From contig DATNBU010000027.1 in assembly GCA_035571835.1 (NCBI GenBank), positions 172,208-236,207 on the forward strand: 64,000 nucleotides of DNA, written 5' to 3'. Source of the stretch: Candidatus Limnocylindrales bacterium. GTDB lineage: Bacteria > Desulfobacterota > Binatia > UBA1149 > CAITLU01. Position 1 is the stretch's first letter, and the number at the start of each line of letters is the position of its first letter. A program made the translations under genes and the position numbers. Positions 35,020 to 44,132 of the stretch are shown here, in pieces. The notes beneath the pieces were generated by a model. It did no database searches and had not been told where the DNA came from. It saw nothing but the letters and a program-made list of their open reading frames with translations.

Positions 35020-37365
35020 ATGACACAACCCGGAAATCACGAATTCGACGTTCTTGATGTAGAGGTATCGAGCCTCAGGATTCGAGTCGCCATTATTCAG
35101 ATTGAGGGGCCCGATGCCGCTTTAGATGGCCCCGCCCCCGCGCTAATTACAGCTGCGGGCGAAACGCGTGATTGCTACCAGTGGAGATCAGTCAGAGAAA
35201 TCGACGCGCGGCTCGAGAAAGCAAGGGCCATCCTGGAATTTATTGGCGGCCAACCATCGGACACGACCACCCTGGTTGTGTTCCCGGAGTATTCACTCCC
35301 TTTAAGTGCGCCGAGTAAACTCCAGTTTCTCCAAGATGCCGCTAATCAGTTTAACCAGGTCATAGTCGCCGGAGGCGATAGCATTCGTCAGTCAGACACT
35401 TCTGTTATCTATACACAGTGTGCAATTGCGATCCCACATCGAACCGACCTTGTGTGGATTACGAAACGGTATCCTTCCAAATGGGAAGCCCAGTTTGTGG
35501 ACTCACCGCCTTCGATACTGCGCAACCCGATCGTACGATTCACCACCGGTGAGCATTCGTGTTCTGTCCCTGTCGTTCTATGCTCTGACTTCCTTCGTTG
35601 GGTTACTCTTCCGCTTCCGAACCCCGAGCATCCTGCACTATATGTAGTGCCGATGTCGTCGCCCGATATGGCAACTTTTCGTTCTTTCGCAGATCAGGCA
35701 CTCGGAGAAGGCGTCGGGCGCGCCGTCGTGCTTGCAAACTCCATAGACGTGAACCATTGCGGCGAATCGGCTCTTTATTGTGTGACACCAATCGGAAGAT
35801 CGCACACGCCCGCCTTGGCTCTTTGGGAGAAAAAGGAATCGATCGCCCTTTTCCAACTCGACTGCACGAGGCTCGCGCCACCACGCCGGGCAGGGGTGAA
35901 GCAAACTGGTTGCTTAAGCTTAATACGAAGGTTTGATATTGGCCGGAATCTCCATGGTAAATTCATCATTGCGCCTCAAGACCCAGGAATTCGTCAGGCT
36001 GGTGAGGAACGCGCGGTGATAAATCCAAGCCTGCTTGAAGCGCGCGGGAAGAGACTGAGAGTAACATTCCTTCGCGTTTCTCGTTTTGGTGAACTCAATC
36101 GTGCCGCGCTCAGGGGTTCGCGCTTCGACATCTACGAGACGCTTGGTCAGCATGATTTGTCACTTACTCACATCGGGCCAAGTGAATACGGTTTCAAGTC
36201 GGACCTTGAGCAGCTATTCGCAAGTGGCAATACCGGGCGAGCCGCCGTGGTCGTACCGGAAGGACCTGACCTTCCCTACATGGAAGTGGTCAGATTCCAC
36301 AAGGTACTCGGACACGTCGTTTCAGACGAAACTGCGGACCACGAACCCATTTCGGATGAAGAAATTCAGCGAGTCTCGATCCTTACAACATCATGGCAGG
36401 AGAACGATCTTACCGATGACGACCGGACCCGACTTCAAGACCGCAAACTCATTCTTGGGACAGTCACTGAGCCGGACAAATTGGGCGTTTCCGCCACGAT
36501 CACGATTTATCTCACAGCCCCTGAAGATGAACTGATCGCGCACCGGCAGTTCCAGATCGGATTACTTCCAGATATTCTGAATCACGACAGCATTCTCACG
36601 GTTTATAAAGTTGTGTCTCATCAAATCCGTGCGCACTATCTCCTGCGTACACGCACTGAAACGACATCTGCCTTGTTTGAGCTAATCGAGAAGATTCACG
36701 CCCTCGCCGGTCGCAATGAATTAGTACTGCTCACAGACACGTACATTACAGGCCCACATCTGTCGACCATTGATATGGAGACCAGCCTACGGGAGCCGAA
36801 TATCCCACTCAATGAGGAGCGGTTTCGCGCGGAACACGTATTTGTTCAGCTCACGCAAGAGGAACAGGTCGATTATTCCGGGCTTGCGGGTGAGGAGCAG
36901 ATTGCCCGCAATGCGGCCATCCGAGAAATGAGGGATAATGCAAAAACCGTAGTGACGAACCCGGAGGAAATTGAGCGCGCGATCGTGCGCGGTGTAGCGG
37001 TCTCTGATATCGAGCTTTTGCGCGATGTTCATGAGCGTTTTAGATCACGGGCCGAGATATGTCTTCGCAATCGAGTGGAACTCGATATTCACACAACGCT
37101 TTTCGAAAGTATCCAACGCGAAAAGAATCGATACAACGGCAAGACATTGCAGCAGTTGACGTTTGGAGAAGTATGCGACGTCGTACAAATTGCGGCGAGC
37201 ATGAAGGCACTCGACGAGACGTTCGCTGCAGCGTGCACGAGACTGAAAACCGCCATACCCGTGCGAAACGCTTTCGCACATTCGAGGCACGAAGAAATCA
37301 AACTTCCAGACGTTGTTGCTGCCTGTCAGATATACACCGAATTCATAACCGACTGGATCGCGTAG
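35020..37365 (+). CDS. Nitrilase-like and HEPN-like fusion protein (putative defence effector)
   Basis: 781 residues, no signal peptide. The N-terminal 300 residues fit the carbon-nitrogen hydrolase (nitrilase) fold with the full triad in order: Glu90 in LVVFPEYSLP, Lys149 in VWITKRYPSKWE, Cys188 in VPVVLCSDFLRW. Residues 320-600 match nothing I know. The C-terminus, about 690-781, is helical and carries RNAFAH (Arg749-His754), the RN-x3-H signature of HEPN ribonuclease domains. Nitrilase domains occur in defence proteins (type 1 defence-associated reverse transcriptases) and HEPN domains are common toxins in abortive infection. An antiphage or stress role is inference. Base composition is clearly less GC-rich than the flanks. 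Confidence 0.72.
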   Translation: MTQPGNHEFDVLDVEVSSLRIRVAIIQIEGPDAALDGPAPALITAAGETRDCYQWRSVREIDARLEKARAILEFIGGQPSDTTTLVVFPEYSLPLSAPSKLQFLQDAANQFNQVIVAGGDSIRQSDTSVIYTQCAIAIPHRTDLVWITKRYPSKWEAQFVDSPPSILRNPIVRFTTGEHSCSVPVVLCSDFLRWVTLPLPNPEHPALYVVPMSSPDMATFRSFADQALGEGVGRAVVLANSIDVNHCGESALYCVTPIGRSHTPALALWEKKESIALFQLDCTRLAPPRRAGVKQTGCLSLIRRFDIGRNLHGKFIIAPQDPGIRQAGEERAVINPSLLEARGKRLRVTFLRVSRFGELNRAALRGSRFDIYETLGQHDLSLTHIGPSEYGFKSDLEQLFASGNTGRAAVVVPEGPDLPYMEVVRFHKVLGHVVSDETADHEPISDEEIQRVSILTTSWQENDLTDDDRTRLQDRKLILGTVTEPDKLGVSATITIYLTAPEDELIAHRQFQIGLLPDILNHDSILTVYKVVSHQIRAHYLLRTRTETTSALFELIEKIHALAGRNELVLLTDTYITGPHLSTIDMETSLREPNIPLNEERFRAEHVFVQLTQEEQVDYSGLAGEEQIARNAAIREMRDNAKTVVTNPEEIERAIVRGVAVSDIELLRDVHERFRSRAEICLRNRVELDIHTTLFESIQREKNRYNGKTLQQLTFGEVCDVVQIAASMKALDETFAAACTRLKTAIPVRNAFAHSRHEEIKLPDVVAACQIYTEFITDWIA

Positions 37366-37395
37366 GCTTTCGCGATGGACTGGCTGAAGGCGTCC

Positions 37396-37465
37396 CCAAA
37401 GGCCGTTCCAGTCGAACGAAACGACGCGGTGATCGCGAGTGAGGAGACCTGCGGCGCCGGCCACG
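37396..37465 (+). repeat. Right copy of an imperfect direct repeat bracketing the accessory segment
   Basis: Matches 31891-31960 at 53 of 70 positions without gaps, starting 30 bases after the stop of the nitrilase-HEPN gene. The spacing of the two copies is 5505 bases. Beyond this repeat the sequence returns to the GC-rich style of the flanks, with no gene up to 37626. Confidence 0.7.
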
Positions 37466-37626
37466 GTCACGCCGGGCTCCGGCCCCTCGAACCGACCCTG
37501 CTTGCCTACGCCGACAGGAAGACCGTCGTTCGAACGGGTTGACCAAACGCAATACGCGCCACGTCGGACCTTGGTTGCCTGATCCTCGACCGATCTGATA
37601 CGAGCATCTGATCCGGGAGGAAGTTC

Positions 37627-38436
37627 ATGAGACCACTTTACTCGGCCTTCGTCTTTGCCGCCGCATTGAGCTGGATCACGGCGGCACATGCCGCAACGCC
37701 CGTGTCGTCGTGCGGCGAAACGGTCGAGGACGGCGTGCTCGAAGCCGACCTCGATTGCTCGTCATCCGACGGCGCCGCGGTGTTCATTGCGGATGGCGGC
37801 ACGCTCGATCTCGCCGGTCACGAGCTTCTCTCCGCGGGAGGCTCTGATCGCGTCGGCGTCGAATGCGCAGACAACTGCAGCATCGTCGGGAACGGAGGCA
37901 CGCTGGCTTCGTCTACACCTCCGGACGTCGACGCACGGACGATCGCGGTTGTTGGAGGGCGAGTATCGATCACCGATACGACCATCACTGGGTACTTTGG
38001 CGCTGTTTACGCGGCAACGGTGACGATCCGCTCGAGCTCGCTCGCAGGCAATGAGCACGGCGTCAGCGGCAACCGCGTCCGGATTCTGTCTGGCACCTCG
38101 ATCACGACCGATGGAGTCGGGTATTCCGTGAATGCGCGCAGGGTCGATATCGCCGATAGCACGCTCGCAGGCGGCAACAGCGTCCTGGCGAGAAAGACGA
38201 AGATCTACCGGTCGTCGGTGACGGGCACCCTCAGCAACGGGATCGTCGGCAATGTCTACGCGGAAGACAGCGTCATCGACGCCAACTGTACCGGGATGGG
38301 CTACGACGACTATTGCGGTGACATCGCGAGCCCGGGCAAACCGAAGCTCGTGAACAGCTCCTGCTCGCACAGCCTGCATTCCAACTCCGACGGCAGTTCA
38401 TCCGGCAGCTGGTCGGTCTGCTCGCTCGATCCGTAA
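37627..38436 (+). CDS. Exported right-handed beta-helix protein
   Basis: 269 residues. Signal peptide MRPLYSAFVFAAALSWITAAHA, mature start near ATPVSSCGE. The body is a ladder of short strands typical of parallel beta-helix (pectate-lyase-like) proteins: GTLDLAGHELLSAGG, GRVSITDTTITGYFGAVYAA, VTIRSSSLAGNEHGVSGNRV, RVDIADSTLAGGNSVLARKT. Six Cys are spread along it. No catalytic residues of polysaccharide lyases were found; it may bind or only scaffold carbohydrate. Start has GGGAGGAAG upstream. Confidence 0.8.
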   Translation: MRPLYSAFVFAAALSWITAAHAATPVSSCGETVEDGVLEADLDCSSSDGAAVFIADGGTLDLAGHELLSAGGSDRVGVECADNCSIVGNGGTLASSTPPDVDARTIAVVGGRVSITDTTITGYFGAVYAATVTIRSSSLAGNEHGVSGNRVRILSGTSITTDGVGYSVNARRVDIADSTLAGGNSVLARKTKIYRSSVTGTLSNGIVGNVYAEDSVIDANCTGMGYDDYCGDIASPGKPKLVNSSCSHSLHSNSDGSSSGSWSVCSLDP

Positions 38437-38572
38437 TCGCGAGGCCCGGGCAATCCCGCGATTGTGCCGCGCTGGTTCGGCAACCGCGAGTTCGCTGAAC
38501 GCCGTTCAGCCTACAGCGTCGTGCCGGCAGTTTTCAGATCCTGCCGTCCAGCATCGGGCGGGGACGCCGGCG

Positions 38573-39706
38573 CTAGTTGCACTGGCATTCCAACGCGTTG
38601 TCCTGACCGACCGCGCGCCTGAGCACCGCCAGCGCATCGCTCGCGGTGATCGTGCCGCTGCCGTTCGTATCGCAGATACAGGGCAGCAGCGGGCAATTGT
38701 CACTGCCGACCGCCGCCTTGAGGACCAGCAGCGAATCGCTCGCGGTGAGAGTTGCGCTCACATTCACGTCGCCGCAGCAGGAGACCACAGGACTGCCCGA
38801 TATGTTCCCCGTGGCGCTGCCGACCCATTCCGGATCGGCACCGGCGCTGATTTCGATCTGCAGGAAAGCCCCGCTGCCGTCGGTGGCGACCGCGTAGAGT
38901 CCATCGATCCCTGCAATCGTTCCCGGCGCGATGAGATAGTTGCCATCCGGGGTCCATGCCCGCGCCGTGTTCAGGGTATTGCTTCCACACACGGCACCGA
39001 GAGGCGTCAGTCCCGTCCCATCCGAATGGATCTTCCAGAGGGCGTTGCCGGTCGCCGCACCGGAATAGCGTCGAAAGCTGATCCACTGTCCGTCCGGCGA
39101 CCAGGCCGGTTCGATGTCGTTCGGCTTCGTGTTCGGGACCTGATGGCGATTGGTCCCGTTGGCGTCGGCCAGCATGATGCCAACGAAACCGTTGTGAAAA
39201 GCGATGCTGCCGTCGGCAGTGCTGATCGCCGGCTCGTCATCGTAGCAATTGGTCCCCGAAACTGCGGCGGTCTCGCCGGTGCCGTCGAGGTTGATCTTGT
39301 TTATGCTGCAACTGTAGTCGAACACGATGTGCTTGCTGTCCGGCGTGAAGTCGAAATTGACGATGTAGTCGCCGCTGTTGTCGCGGATCTTGGTATCCAT
39401 GTTGGTCTGCAGATCGCGAATCCAGATGTCAGCATTGAACGCGGCATTGCTCGCACTCCCATCGCGCAGAAAGATCAGATAACGGCCGTCGGGTGACAAC
39501 CGTGGCCAGTAGGCATTTGCGAGCAGCTGCTCGTCACTCGATCCGTCGCTCGCGGCCACCCAGAGCGATCCGGTCGTATCGGGGCTGACGGGAAGTCGAC
39601 TGTAGTAGACACTTCCCACCTCACCAGAGGCTGGCAGGACAGATCCCGTCAGCGTCAACATCGAGGCGGCCAGTCCCCAGGCAGCGACGGCACAAACACG
39701 TCTCAT
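38573..39706 (-). CDS. Exported TolB-like beta-propeller protein with dockerin-like tail
   Basis: 377 residues. Signal peptide with cleavage near LPASGEVG. Repeats of the TolB/WD40-like PD40 type: YWPRLSPDGRYLIFLRDGS, NFDFTPDSKHIVFDYS, EPAWSPDGQWISFRRYSG, ARAWTPDGNYLIAPG. The C-terminal 80 residues are the dockerin-like pair (CGDVNVSATLTASDSLLVLK; CICDTNGSGTITASDALAVL) between Cys residues. Start at 39706 has AAAGGAGGAG upstream. Likely secreted; partner unknown. Confidence 0.88.
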   Translation of the reverse strand: MRRVCAVAAWGLAASMLTLTGSVLPASGEVGSVYYSRLPVSPDTTGSLWVAASDGSSDEQLLANAYWPRLSPDGRYLIFLRDGSASNAAFNADIWIRDLQTNMDTKIRDNSGDYIVNFDFTPDSKHIVFDYSCSINKINLDGTGETAAVSGTNCYDDEPAISTADGSIAFHNGFVGIMLADANGTNRHQVPNTKPNDIEPAWSPDGQWISFRRYSGAATGNALWKIHSDGTGLTPLGAVCGSNTLNTARAWTPDGNYLIAPGTIAGIDGLYAVATDGSGAFLQIEISAGADPEWVGSATGNISGSPVVSCCGDVNVSATLTASDSLLVLKAAVGSDNCPLLPCICDTNGSGTITASDALAVLRRAVGQDNALECQCN

Positions 39707-40138
39707 GGTTTCTCCTCCTTTTTCGTAGCCAGCCGTCGGCCAGAAATCGCTTTTGCGGTCGCGATCCCCTCATGAGTCGGCGCGTTTTCGGCGGCACCAT
39801 GGTTGCCGATTGTAGGGTCTTCGCGCTCTCTCTAACAGCCGCGGGCCTGACGGTTTCGACTTACCACCGATCCTTCGTGAGCCGGCCGAATTGCGATTGG
39901 AGAATCGACGATCAACCAATCGGATGTCGGCTCAGATCCCAATCAGAGAGAAACTCGACCGCCGGTCGAATCGCCGGGAACTCACGGCGATCCCGCGATT
40001 GTGTTCACGTCGTTCGTGAACTGACGTGTCAGACGATTTCCCCTCACCTGCGCGGTGCCGTCGCTAGGATCTCATTGACGGATTCGCGCGGCGCCCGCTA
40101 GATCGCAGAATCGCATTCGGTTCGAACGGGGTAGCTCA
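39707..40138. other. Intergenic region between divergent genes
   Basis: About 430 bases between two exported-protein genes; must contain both promoters. A 7+7 inverted repeat (GTTCACG, CGTGAAC) lies near 40010-40030 without other signs of function. No gene seen. Confidence 0.45.
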
Positions 40139-41809
40139 ATGATCCGATCCTTCGCGGCCTCCGCGCTTGCTGCTGCCGTCCTGCTGCTGGCCAGCGCCGG
40201 GACCAGCCCCGCCGGCGATGCCATCGTCGGCAACTGCTCGAACGACACCGAGCTTCGCAACACCATCGCGGCGGTTCAGGGGGAAGGCGGCGGCAACATC
40301 ACCTTCAGCTGCCAGCCGTCCACCATCCCCGTCACCTCGCCCTTCCCGGTCCCGGGCCATCTCTCGATCGACGGCGAGAACAAGATCATCTTGAGTGGCG
40401 GCAACAGCAGCCGACTCTTCGACGTCGGCGGCGGCGGCGTGCTTACGCTCAAAGCCGTGATCCTGACGAAGGGCTCGTCGGCCAGTGACGGAGGGGCGAT
40501 CTCGAACCAGGGCTCGCTGTTCCTGCAGCATGTGAAGATCCAGGACTCCGTGTCCGGTGGTAGCGGTGGCGCGATCGTCACTTACGGAACCACGATCATC
40601 ACCGACAGCGAGTTCGCCAACAACAAGGCTATCAACGGAGGCGCGATCTATCCGCGATTCCCGGGCGCGCAGGTGTCGATCGAGAACAGCAACATCCATC
40701 ACAACCAGGCGACCGGCGCCGTCAGTAGCTGGGGCGGCGCGATCCTGATCTGGGACGGAGCCTCCGTCGCGGTCTCGAACAGCAGCTTTCACGACAACAC
40801 GGCGCGTACCGGCGGAGCCGTCCACAACATGTTCGCCAATTCGTCCTTCTCGGCACAGAGCTCGACCTTCGAGAGCAACAGCGCGACCGGAGACGACGGT
40901 GGCGCGATCTATGCGATCGGTCCACTCACCATCACGGACAGCACCTTCTCGCTCAACTCCACGTACCACCATGGCGGCGGCATCGAATACCGCGGTCAGG
41001 CAACCTCCAAGATCGCAAGGTCGCTGTTCGTCCAGAATCACGCCGAAGACAGCGGCGGCGCCATCGATGTCTACCAGGCGACTGGCCTCACGATTTCGAA
41101 CTCCACGCTCACCGACAATTCGGCGCGCTTGGGCGGAGCGTTCGCGAACTCTTACTCGTACGCAACGCTGGTCAACGTGACGATCGCGTTCAACTCTTCC
41201 AGCCTCGGACCGAGCGGGCTCCAGATGGGCAGCTTCAACTTCGAGGACACGACGCTCCAGAACACGATCGTCGGCTCGAGTACCGGTGGCCCCAATTGCA
41301 CTGCGACGGCCAAATTGTCCTCCGCCGACGGCAACCTCGTGGACGACGACTCCTGCGCGCCTTCGCTGAACAAGCTCCACGATCTGAACGGTGCGGCTTA
41401 TGCGCCGATCTTCAGCACGCTGGGCGACCACGGCGGCCCTACGCTGACGCGCGTTCCGGGGCCGGGCAGCCCGGCGGTCGACGCCGGCGTGACGAATTCG
41501 CTCACCGAGGACCAGCGTGGATTCGTGCGTCCGCGCGGGGATGCGACTGACATCGGAGCCGTCGAAGTGGCGCCCTGTCCGGGCGGCTCCGCGCTGTGCG
41601 GCGATGCGAACGGAAGCGGCGATCTGACGGCCGGCGACGCGCTTCTGGCGCTGCGGGCTGCCGTCGGCGCCAGCTCTTGCGCGCTGTACCTGTGCGACTT
41701 CAACGCCAGCGGCGACCTGACCGCGTCGGACGCGCTCCTGATCCTGCGCAAATCGGTCGGTCAGCTGGTGACGCCGAGCTGTCCGGCCAAATGGGATTGC
41801 CATAGTTGA
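40139..41809 (+). CDS. Exported beta-helix, choice-of-anchor Q protein with dockerin-like tail
   Basis: 556 residues. Signal peptide MIRSFAASALAAAVLLLASA. Residues 60-380 are a beta-helix with repeats like polymorphic outer-membrane proteins: GGAISNQGSLFLQHVKIQDS, GGAIVTYGTTIITDSEFANN, GGAIYAIGPLTITDSTFSLN. Residues 400-470 fit the choice-of-anchor Q domain (LGDHGGPTLTRVPGPGSPAV; TEDQRGFVRPRGDATDIGAV). The C-terminus carries the dockerin-like pair (CGDANGSGDLTAGDALLALR; CDFNASGDLTASDALLILRK). Probably secreted or surface-attached; a large antisense frame over it is not a gene. Confidence 0.88.
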   Translation: MIRSFAASALAAAVLLLASAGTSPAGDAIVGNCSNDTELRNTIAAVQGEGGGNITFSCQPSTIPVTSPFPVPGHLSIDGENKIILSGGNSSRLFDVGGGGVLTLKAVILTKGSSASDGGAISNQGSLFLQHVKIQDSVSGGSGGAIVTYGTTIITDSEFANNKAINGGAIYPRFPGAQVSIENSNIHHNQATGAVSSWGGAILIWDGASVAVSNSSFHDNTARTGGAVHNMFANSSFSAQSSTFESNSATGDDGGAIYAIGPLTITDSTFSLNSTYHHGGGIEYRGQATSKIARSLFVQNHAEDSGGAIDVYQATGLTISNSTLTDNSARLGGAFANSYSYATLVNVTIAFNSSSLGPSGLQMGSFNFEDTTLQNTIVGSSTGGPNCTATAKLSSADGNLVDDDSCAPSLNKLHDLNGAAYAPIFSTLGDHGGPTLTRVPGPGSPAVDAGVTNSLTEDQRGFVRPRGDATDIGAVEVAPCPGGSALCGDANGSGDLTAGDALLALRAAVGASSCALYLCDFNASGDLTASDALLILRKSVGQLVTPSCPAKWDCHS

Positions 41810-41815
41810 CACGGC

Positions 41816-41998
41816 TCAGGCTGGCGCATTCGTCGCCACGCCGCCGACGGTGTCGATCGAGAGCAGGAAGTTGCCGCAGAAGTCCGAGTACCAGTAGGTG
41901 CGCGGAACTACGGAACTCGCTTCGCATGCGACGCTGGAACGAACCCCCCGCATGAATTCCCCGGTGTAATCGTCCGTCACGCCTCGAATCGGGACCAT
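41816..41998 (-). pseudogene. Possible 3' remnant of a PQQ-dependent sugar dehydrogenase-like gene
   Basis: The translated 60 residues include DDYTGEFMRG and VPRTYWYSDFCGNFLLSID, which recall the C-terminal TGG-YVYRG and YGDYCSG-I segments of soluble glucose/sorbosone dehydrogenases. Only this end is seen; upstream, to 42482, no continuation or other gene could be found in any frame. The match rests on a few residues. Confidence 0.3.
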
Positions 41999-42482
41999 CC
42001 GGCGTCGTGCGCTGCGCGGAACATACTTTCATCGACAAAAGCGTAGATTCCGAAAGCTCGATGTTTTGCCTGCAGGCTGCGTCAGATTTCCGCTGACAGT
42101 CGTGTAGCGCGAAGATTCACGACGTGAGACGACTCACATGTCATACCGGATGACTGATTGTTTTTCTTGACGATCGACGATCTCGGAATCTAGAACCGTT
42201 TCGACCGGAGGGGAGGCGGGCTCTCTCCAACAGCGCTTCAATGCGTTCATGCGCGAAGGCCGTTTGCGCAATCTGAACGCATAATCGTGCGCGAACTCTG
42301 GTGAATGCGACTGGAATCGCTGTCGTGCGAAGTCCACGGACGATCGCAGCGCGAATCGTGTATCCGCGGCGCGGGCACACGGACGTCTGGCTGATTTCCA
42401 GTCGAAATGCCGCGTGTGTCGTTGGGGCTAATTGCGGGGCTCCCATCGACAGGGCCCATTACCGCGCGTTCGGAGGACCAAC
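41999..42482. other. Intergenic region before the exported gene at 42483
   Basis: About 480 bases without a supportable gene. It ends with CGGAGGACCAAC, the ribosome binding site of the next gene. Confidence 0.4.
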
Positions 42483-42974
42483 ATGAAACGATTTGTAGCT
42501 TGTGTCGCATTTTCGCTGATTGCCACGACGGCTTCGGCCACTCTCTACCAGAACTCAACGACGACCGACGTCGGGACGGCTGCCAACAGCGTCGCGACGA
42601 CGCTGTGGACGACCTCAATTCCCGCTTCGGCGATTTCGGCGAGCCAGGCGATGAGGGTTCATCTCTCGCTCTACTCCGGTGACGGCAGCGGTTACGTCGA
42701 GGTGAAGCTCGGCAGCGTTTCGCTCGGCTTTTTCGATACCGATAACGTCCAGATGGACGCCGACATCCTCGTGACGCGCCTGTCCGGCTCGAACCTGGCC
42801 GCATTCACCGGGACGATCACGTACCACGGTGCGAGCCCGAGTGTCGTCGAGATCACGCCGAGCTATGGCAGCGGTGTCTCGTGGGGCAGCGCTCAGAACC
42901 TGCAGATCATCGGCACGAACTCGTCGCCGTTTGGCGGCGGCCTGCACATCGAGTCCGGCGGAGTTCAGCGCTAG
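42483..42974 (+). CDS. Small exported hypothetical protein
   Basis: 163 residues. Signal peptide MKRFVACVAFSLIATTASA, then a mature domain of alternating Thr/Ser/Gly-rich strands (MRVHLSLYSGDGSGYVEVKL; FTGTITYHGASPSVVEITPS), which looks like an all-beta sandwich. No Cys in the mature part. Function unknown. Start set by CGGAGGACC. A strong terminator follows 25 bases after the stop, so it is monocistronic. Confidence 0.75.
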   Translation: MKRFVACVAFSLIATTASATLYQNSTTTDVGTAANSVATTLWTTSIPASAISASQAMRVHLSLYSGDGSGYVEVKLGSVSLGFFDTDNVQMDADILVTRLSGSNLAAFTGTITYHGASPSVVEITPSYGSGVSWGSAQNLQIIGTNSSPFGGGLHIESGGVQR

Positions 42975-42999
42975 AGCCCAGCTGATCTCTTTCCGGCGG

Positions 43000-43030
43000 G
43001 AGAGGGCGGTCGCTCCGCCCTCTCCTTTTT
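43000..43030 (+). terminator. Rho-independent terminator
   Basis: A perfect 10-base-pair stem (GAGAGGGCGG at 43000-43009 with its complement at 43015-43024), a 5-base loop and then CTTTTT. It ends the transcript of the gene at 42483. It is the clearest intrinsic terminator in the window. Confidence 0.88.
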
Positions 43031-43292
43031 GGAGAGGTTTATGGTCCGGCAAGCGTGACCTATTCGTATGCGTCGGCTCGCTGCGAGTCTCTCCAGCCGC
43101 TGCAGCAGCCGCCAATCTCCCGCTCAAATCGGATAAGCCTGGTCACACGAGAGCGCATGGTTCCAGTCTACGCCGCCGTCACCGTTCCCGCATCCCGCGG
43201 CGATCAGGGTCAGCGAAAGAAGCGACACCAGTCGTGCAGCCGAGCTCGTCGCCTGCCTTCGCAGCGAGATCGACGAGACGATCAAGCGGATG

Positions 43293-43511
43293 TCAGTGTT
43301 CTGATGCCGTAGCGAGTTTTCGGCGGTATTCAGGCACCGGCAGTCCTCCGACACCCCAGTCCTCGAGGTCGACTTCCTGAATGAGAACGTGCGTGAGCGC
43401 GGGAGCCTTGTTCAGCACGTTTACGAGAAGATCGGTTGCGCCCCTGATGAGCGCTGCCTTCTGCTCGGGCGTCGTTCCCTCGCGCGTAATCTGGATCGTC
43501 ACGATTGGCAT
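43293..43511 (-). CDS. 4-oxalocrotonate tautomerase-family protein
   Basis: 72 residues from ATG 43511; the next residue is Pro (MPIVTIQITREGTTPEQKAA), which after Met removal is the catalytic base of the 4-OT superfamily. Length and the region ALIRGATDLLVNVLNKAPAL also fit. These hexameric enzymes tautomerise 2-hydroxymuconate-like acids in meta-cleavage pathways, but many relatives act on other substrates. Start has GGAG upstream; the frame continues to 43610 without support. Confidence 0.9.
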   Translation of the reverse strand: MPIVTIQITREGTTPEQKAALIRGATDLLVNVLNKAPALTHVLIQEVDLEDWGVGGLPVPEYRRKLATASEH

Positions 43512-43736
43512 TGGTCTGTCTCCGTGTCCGCACGACCTATATGTGAAGGATTCCGCCACAGACTTCGCCGGCAAGATCTCAATCTGGCGGGGTTCTTCTA
43601 CGTCTCGCAATGCGCCGTCCGCCGTCGCCGGGCTCCATCCGCTCGGGAGAACGGGCGAAATCTCCGAAATCGTCGATGTAATCCTGTACCTCGTCGTCCT
43701 TCATCCGGGCCCGCCGTTTGCAGGCATGCCAGTGCG

Positions 43737-44132
43737 TCAGGGCCGCGGCCGGAAGAGAGGCCTGATGCTGCTCGCGTACGGTTCAGCAAAGAATGCCAGG
43801 TAGATCATGAGCAGGCCGATCACGATGGCCAGCGGCAGGCCTTCCGGCGCCAGCATCGAATGGACGAGGAAGATGTTGAGCGAGATCGGCGCGAGAATGA
43901 CCAGTGCGAGCGGCACGAAGAAGCCGGAGACAAGCATCAGTCCGCAGACGAGCTCGGTCGTTTTCAACAGGGTGAAGAAGTACCCGCTCGCCATCAGGCC
44001 TTCGTTGAAGGTCTTGAGTGGCGCCGGCATGTCGGTCGGCGGCGGTACGAGATTGAGGAAAAACGACAGGGAGCCGAAGAGAAACACGGCGCCGAGCAGC
44101 AGGCGTGCGATCAGAGGTAGCTTCGATTTCAT
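43737..44132 (-). CDS. DoxX family membrane protein
   Basis: 131 residues with four predicted helices (LIARLLLGAVFLFGSLSFFL; TTELVCGLMLVSGFFVPLAL; LPLAIVIGLLMIYLAFF). Similar to the DoxX protein at 6920-7348 (shared GLNGFL/GSLSFFL and FV-LALVILAPI). ATG 44132 follows AGGAAG. It lies 225 bases upstream of the tautomerase gene on the same strand; no gene was found between them. Confidence 0.85.
   Translation of the reverse strand: MKSKLPLIARLLLGAVFLFGSLSFFLNLVPPPTDMPAPLKTFNEGLMASGYFFTLLKTTELVCGLMLVSGFFVPLALVILAPISLNIFLVHSMLAPEGLPLAIVIGLLMIYLAFFAEPYASSIRPLFRPRP

Noticed and set aside
38494..38510. 7+7 inverted repeat GCTGAAC-gcc-GTTCAGC between convergent genes as a terminator
   Set aside because: The stem is short and no T-run follows on either strand; it may still help end transcription, but the evidence is too thin.
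40010..40030. Inverted repeat GTTCACG-TCGTT-CGTGAAC upstream of the choice-of-anchor Q gene as an operator
   Set aside because: No promoter could be placed next to it and no regulator gene is adjacent.
40136..41812. A 558-codon frame on the minus strand antisense to the choice-of-anchor Q gene
   Set aside because: It lacks any family feature and is Arg/Asp/Val-rich as expected for an antisense frame of GC-rich DNA, while the plus strand has a signal peptide and clear repeats.
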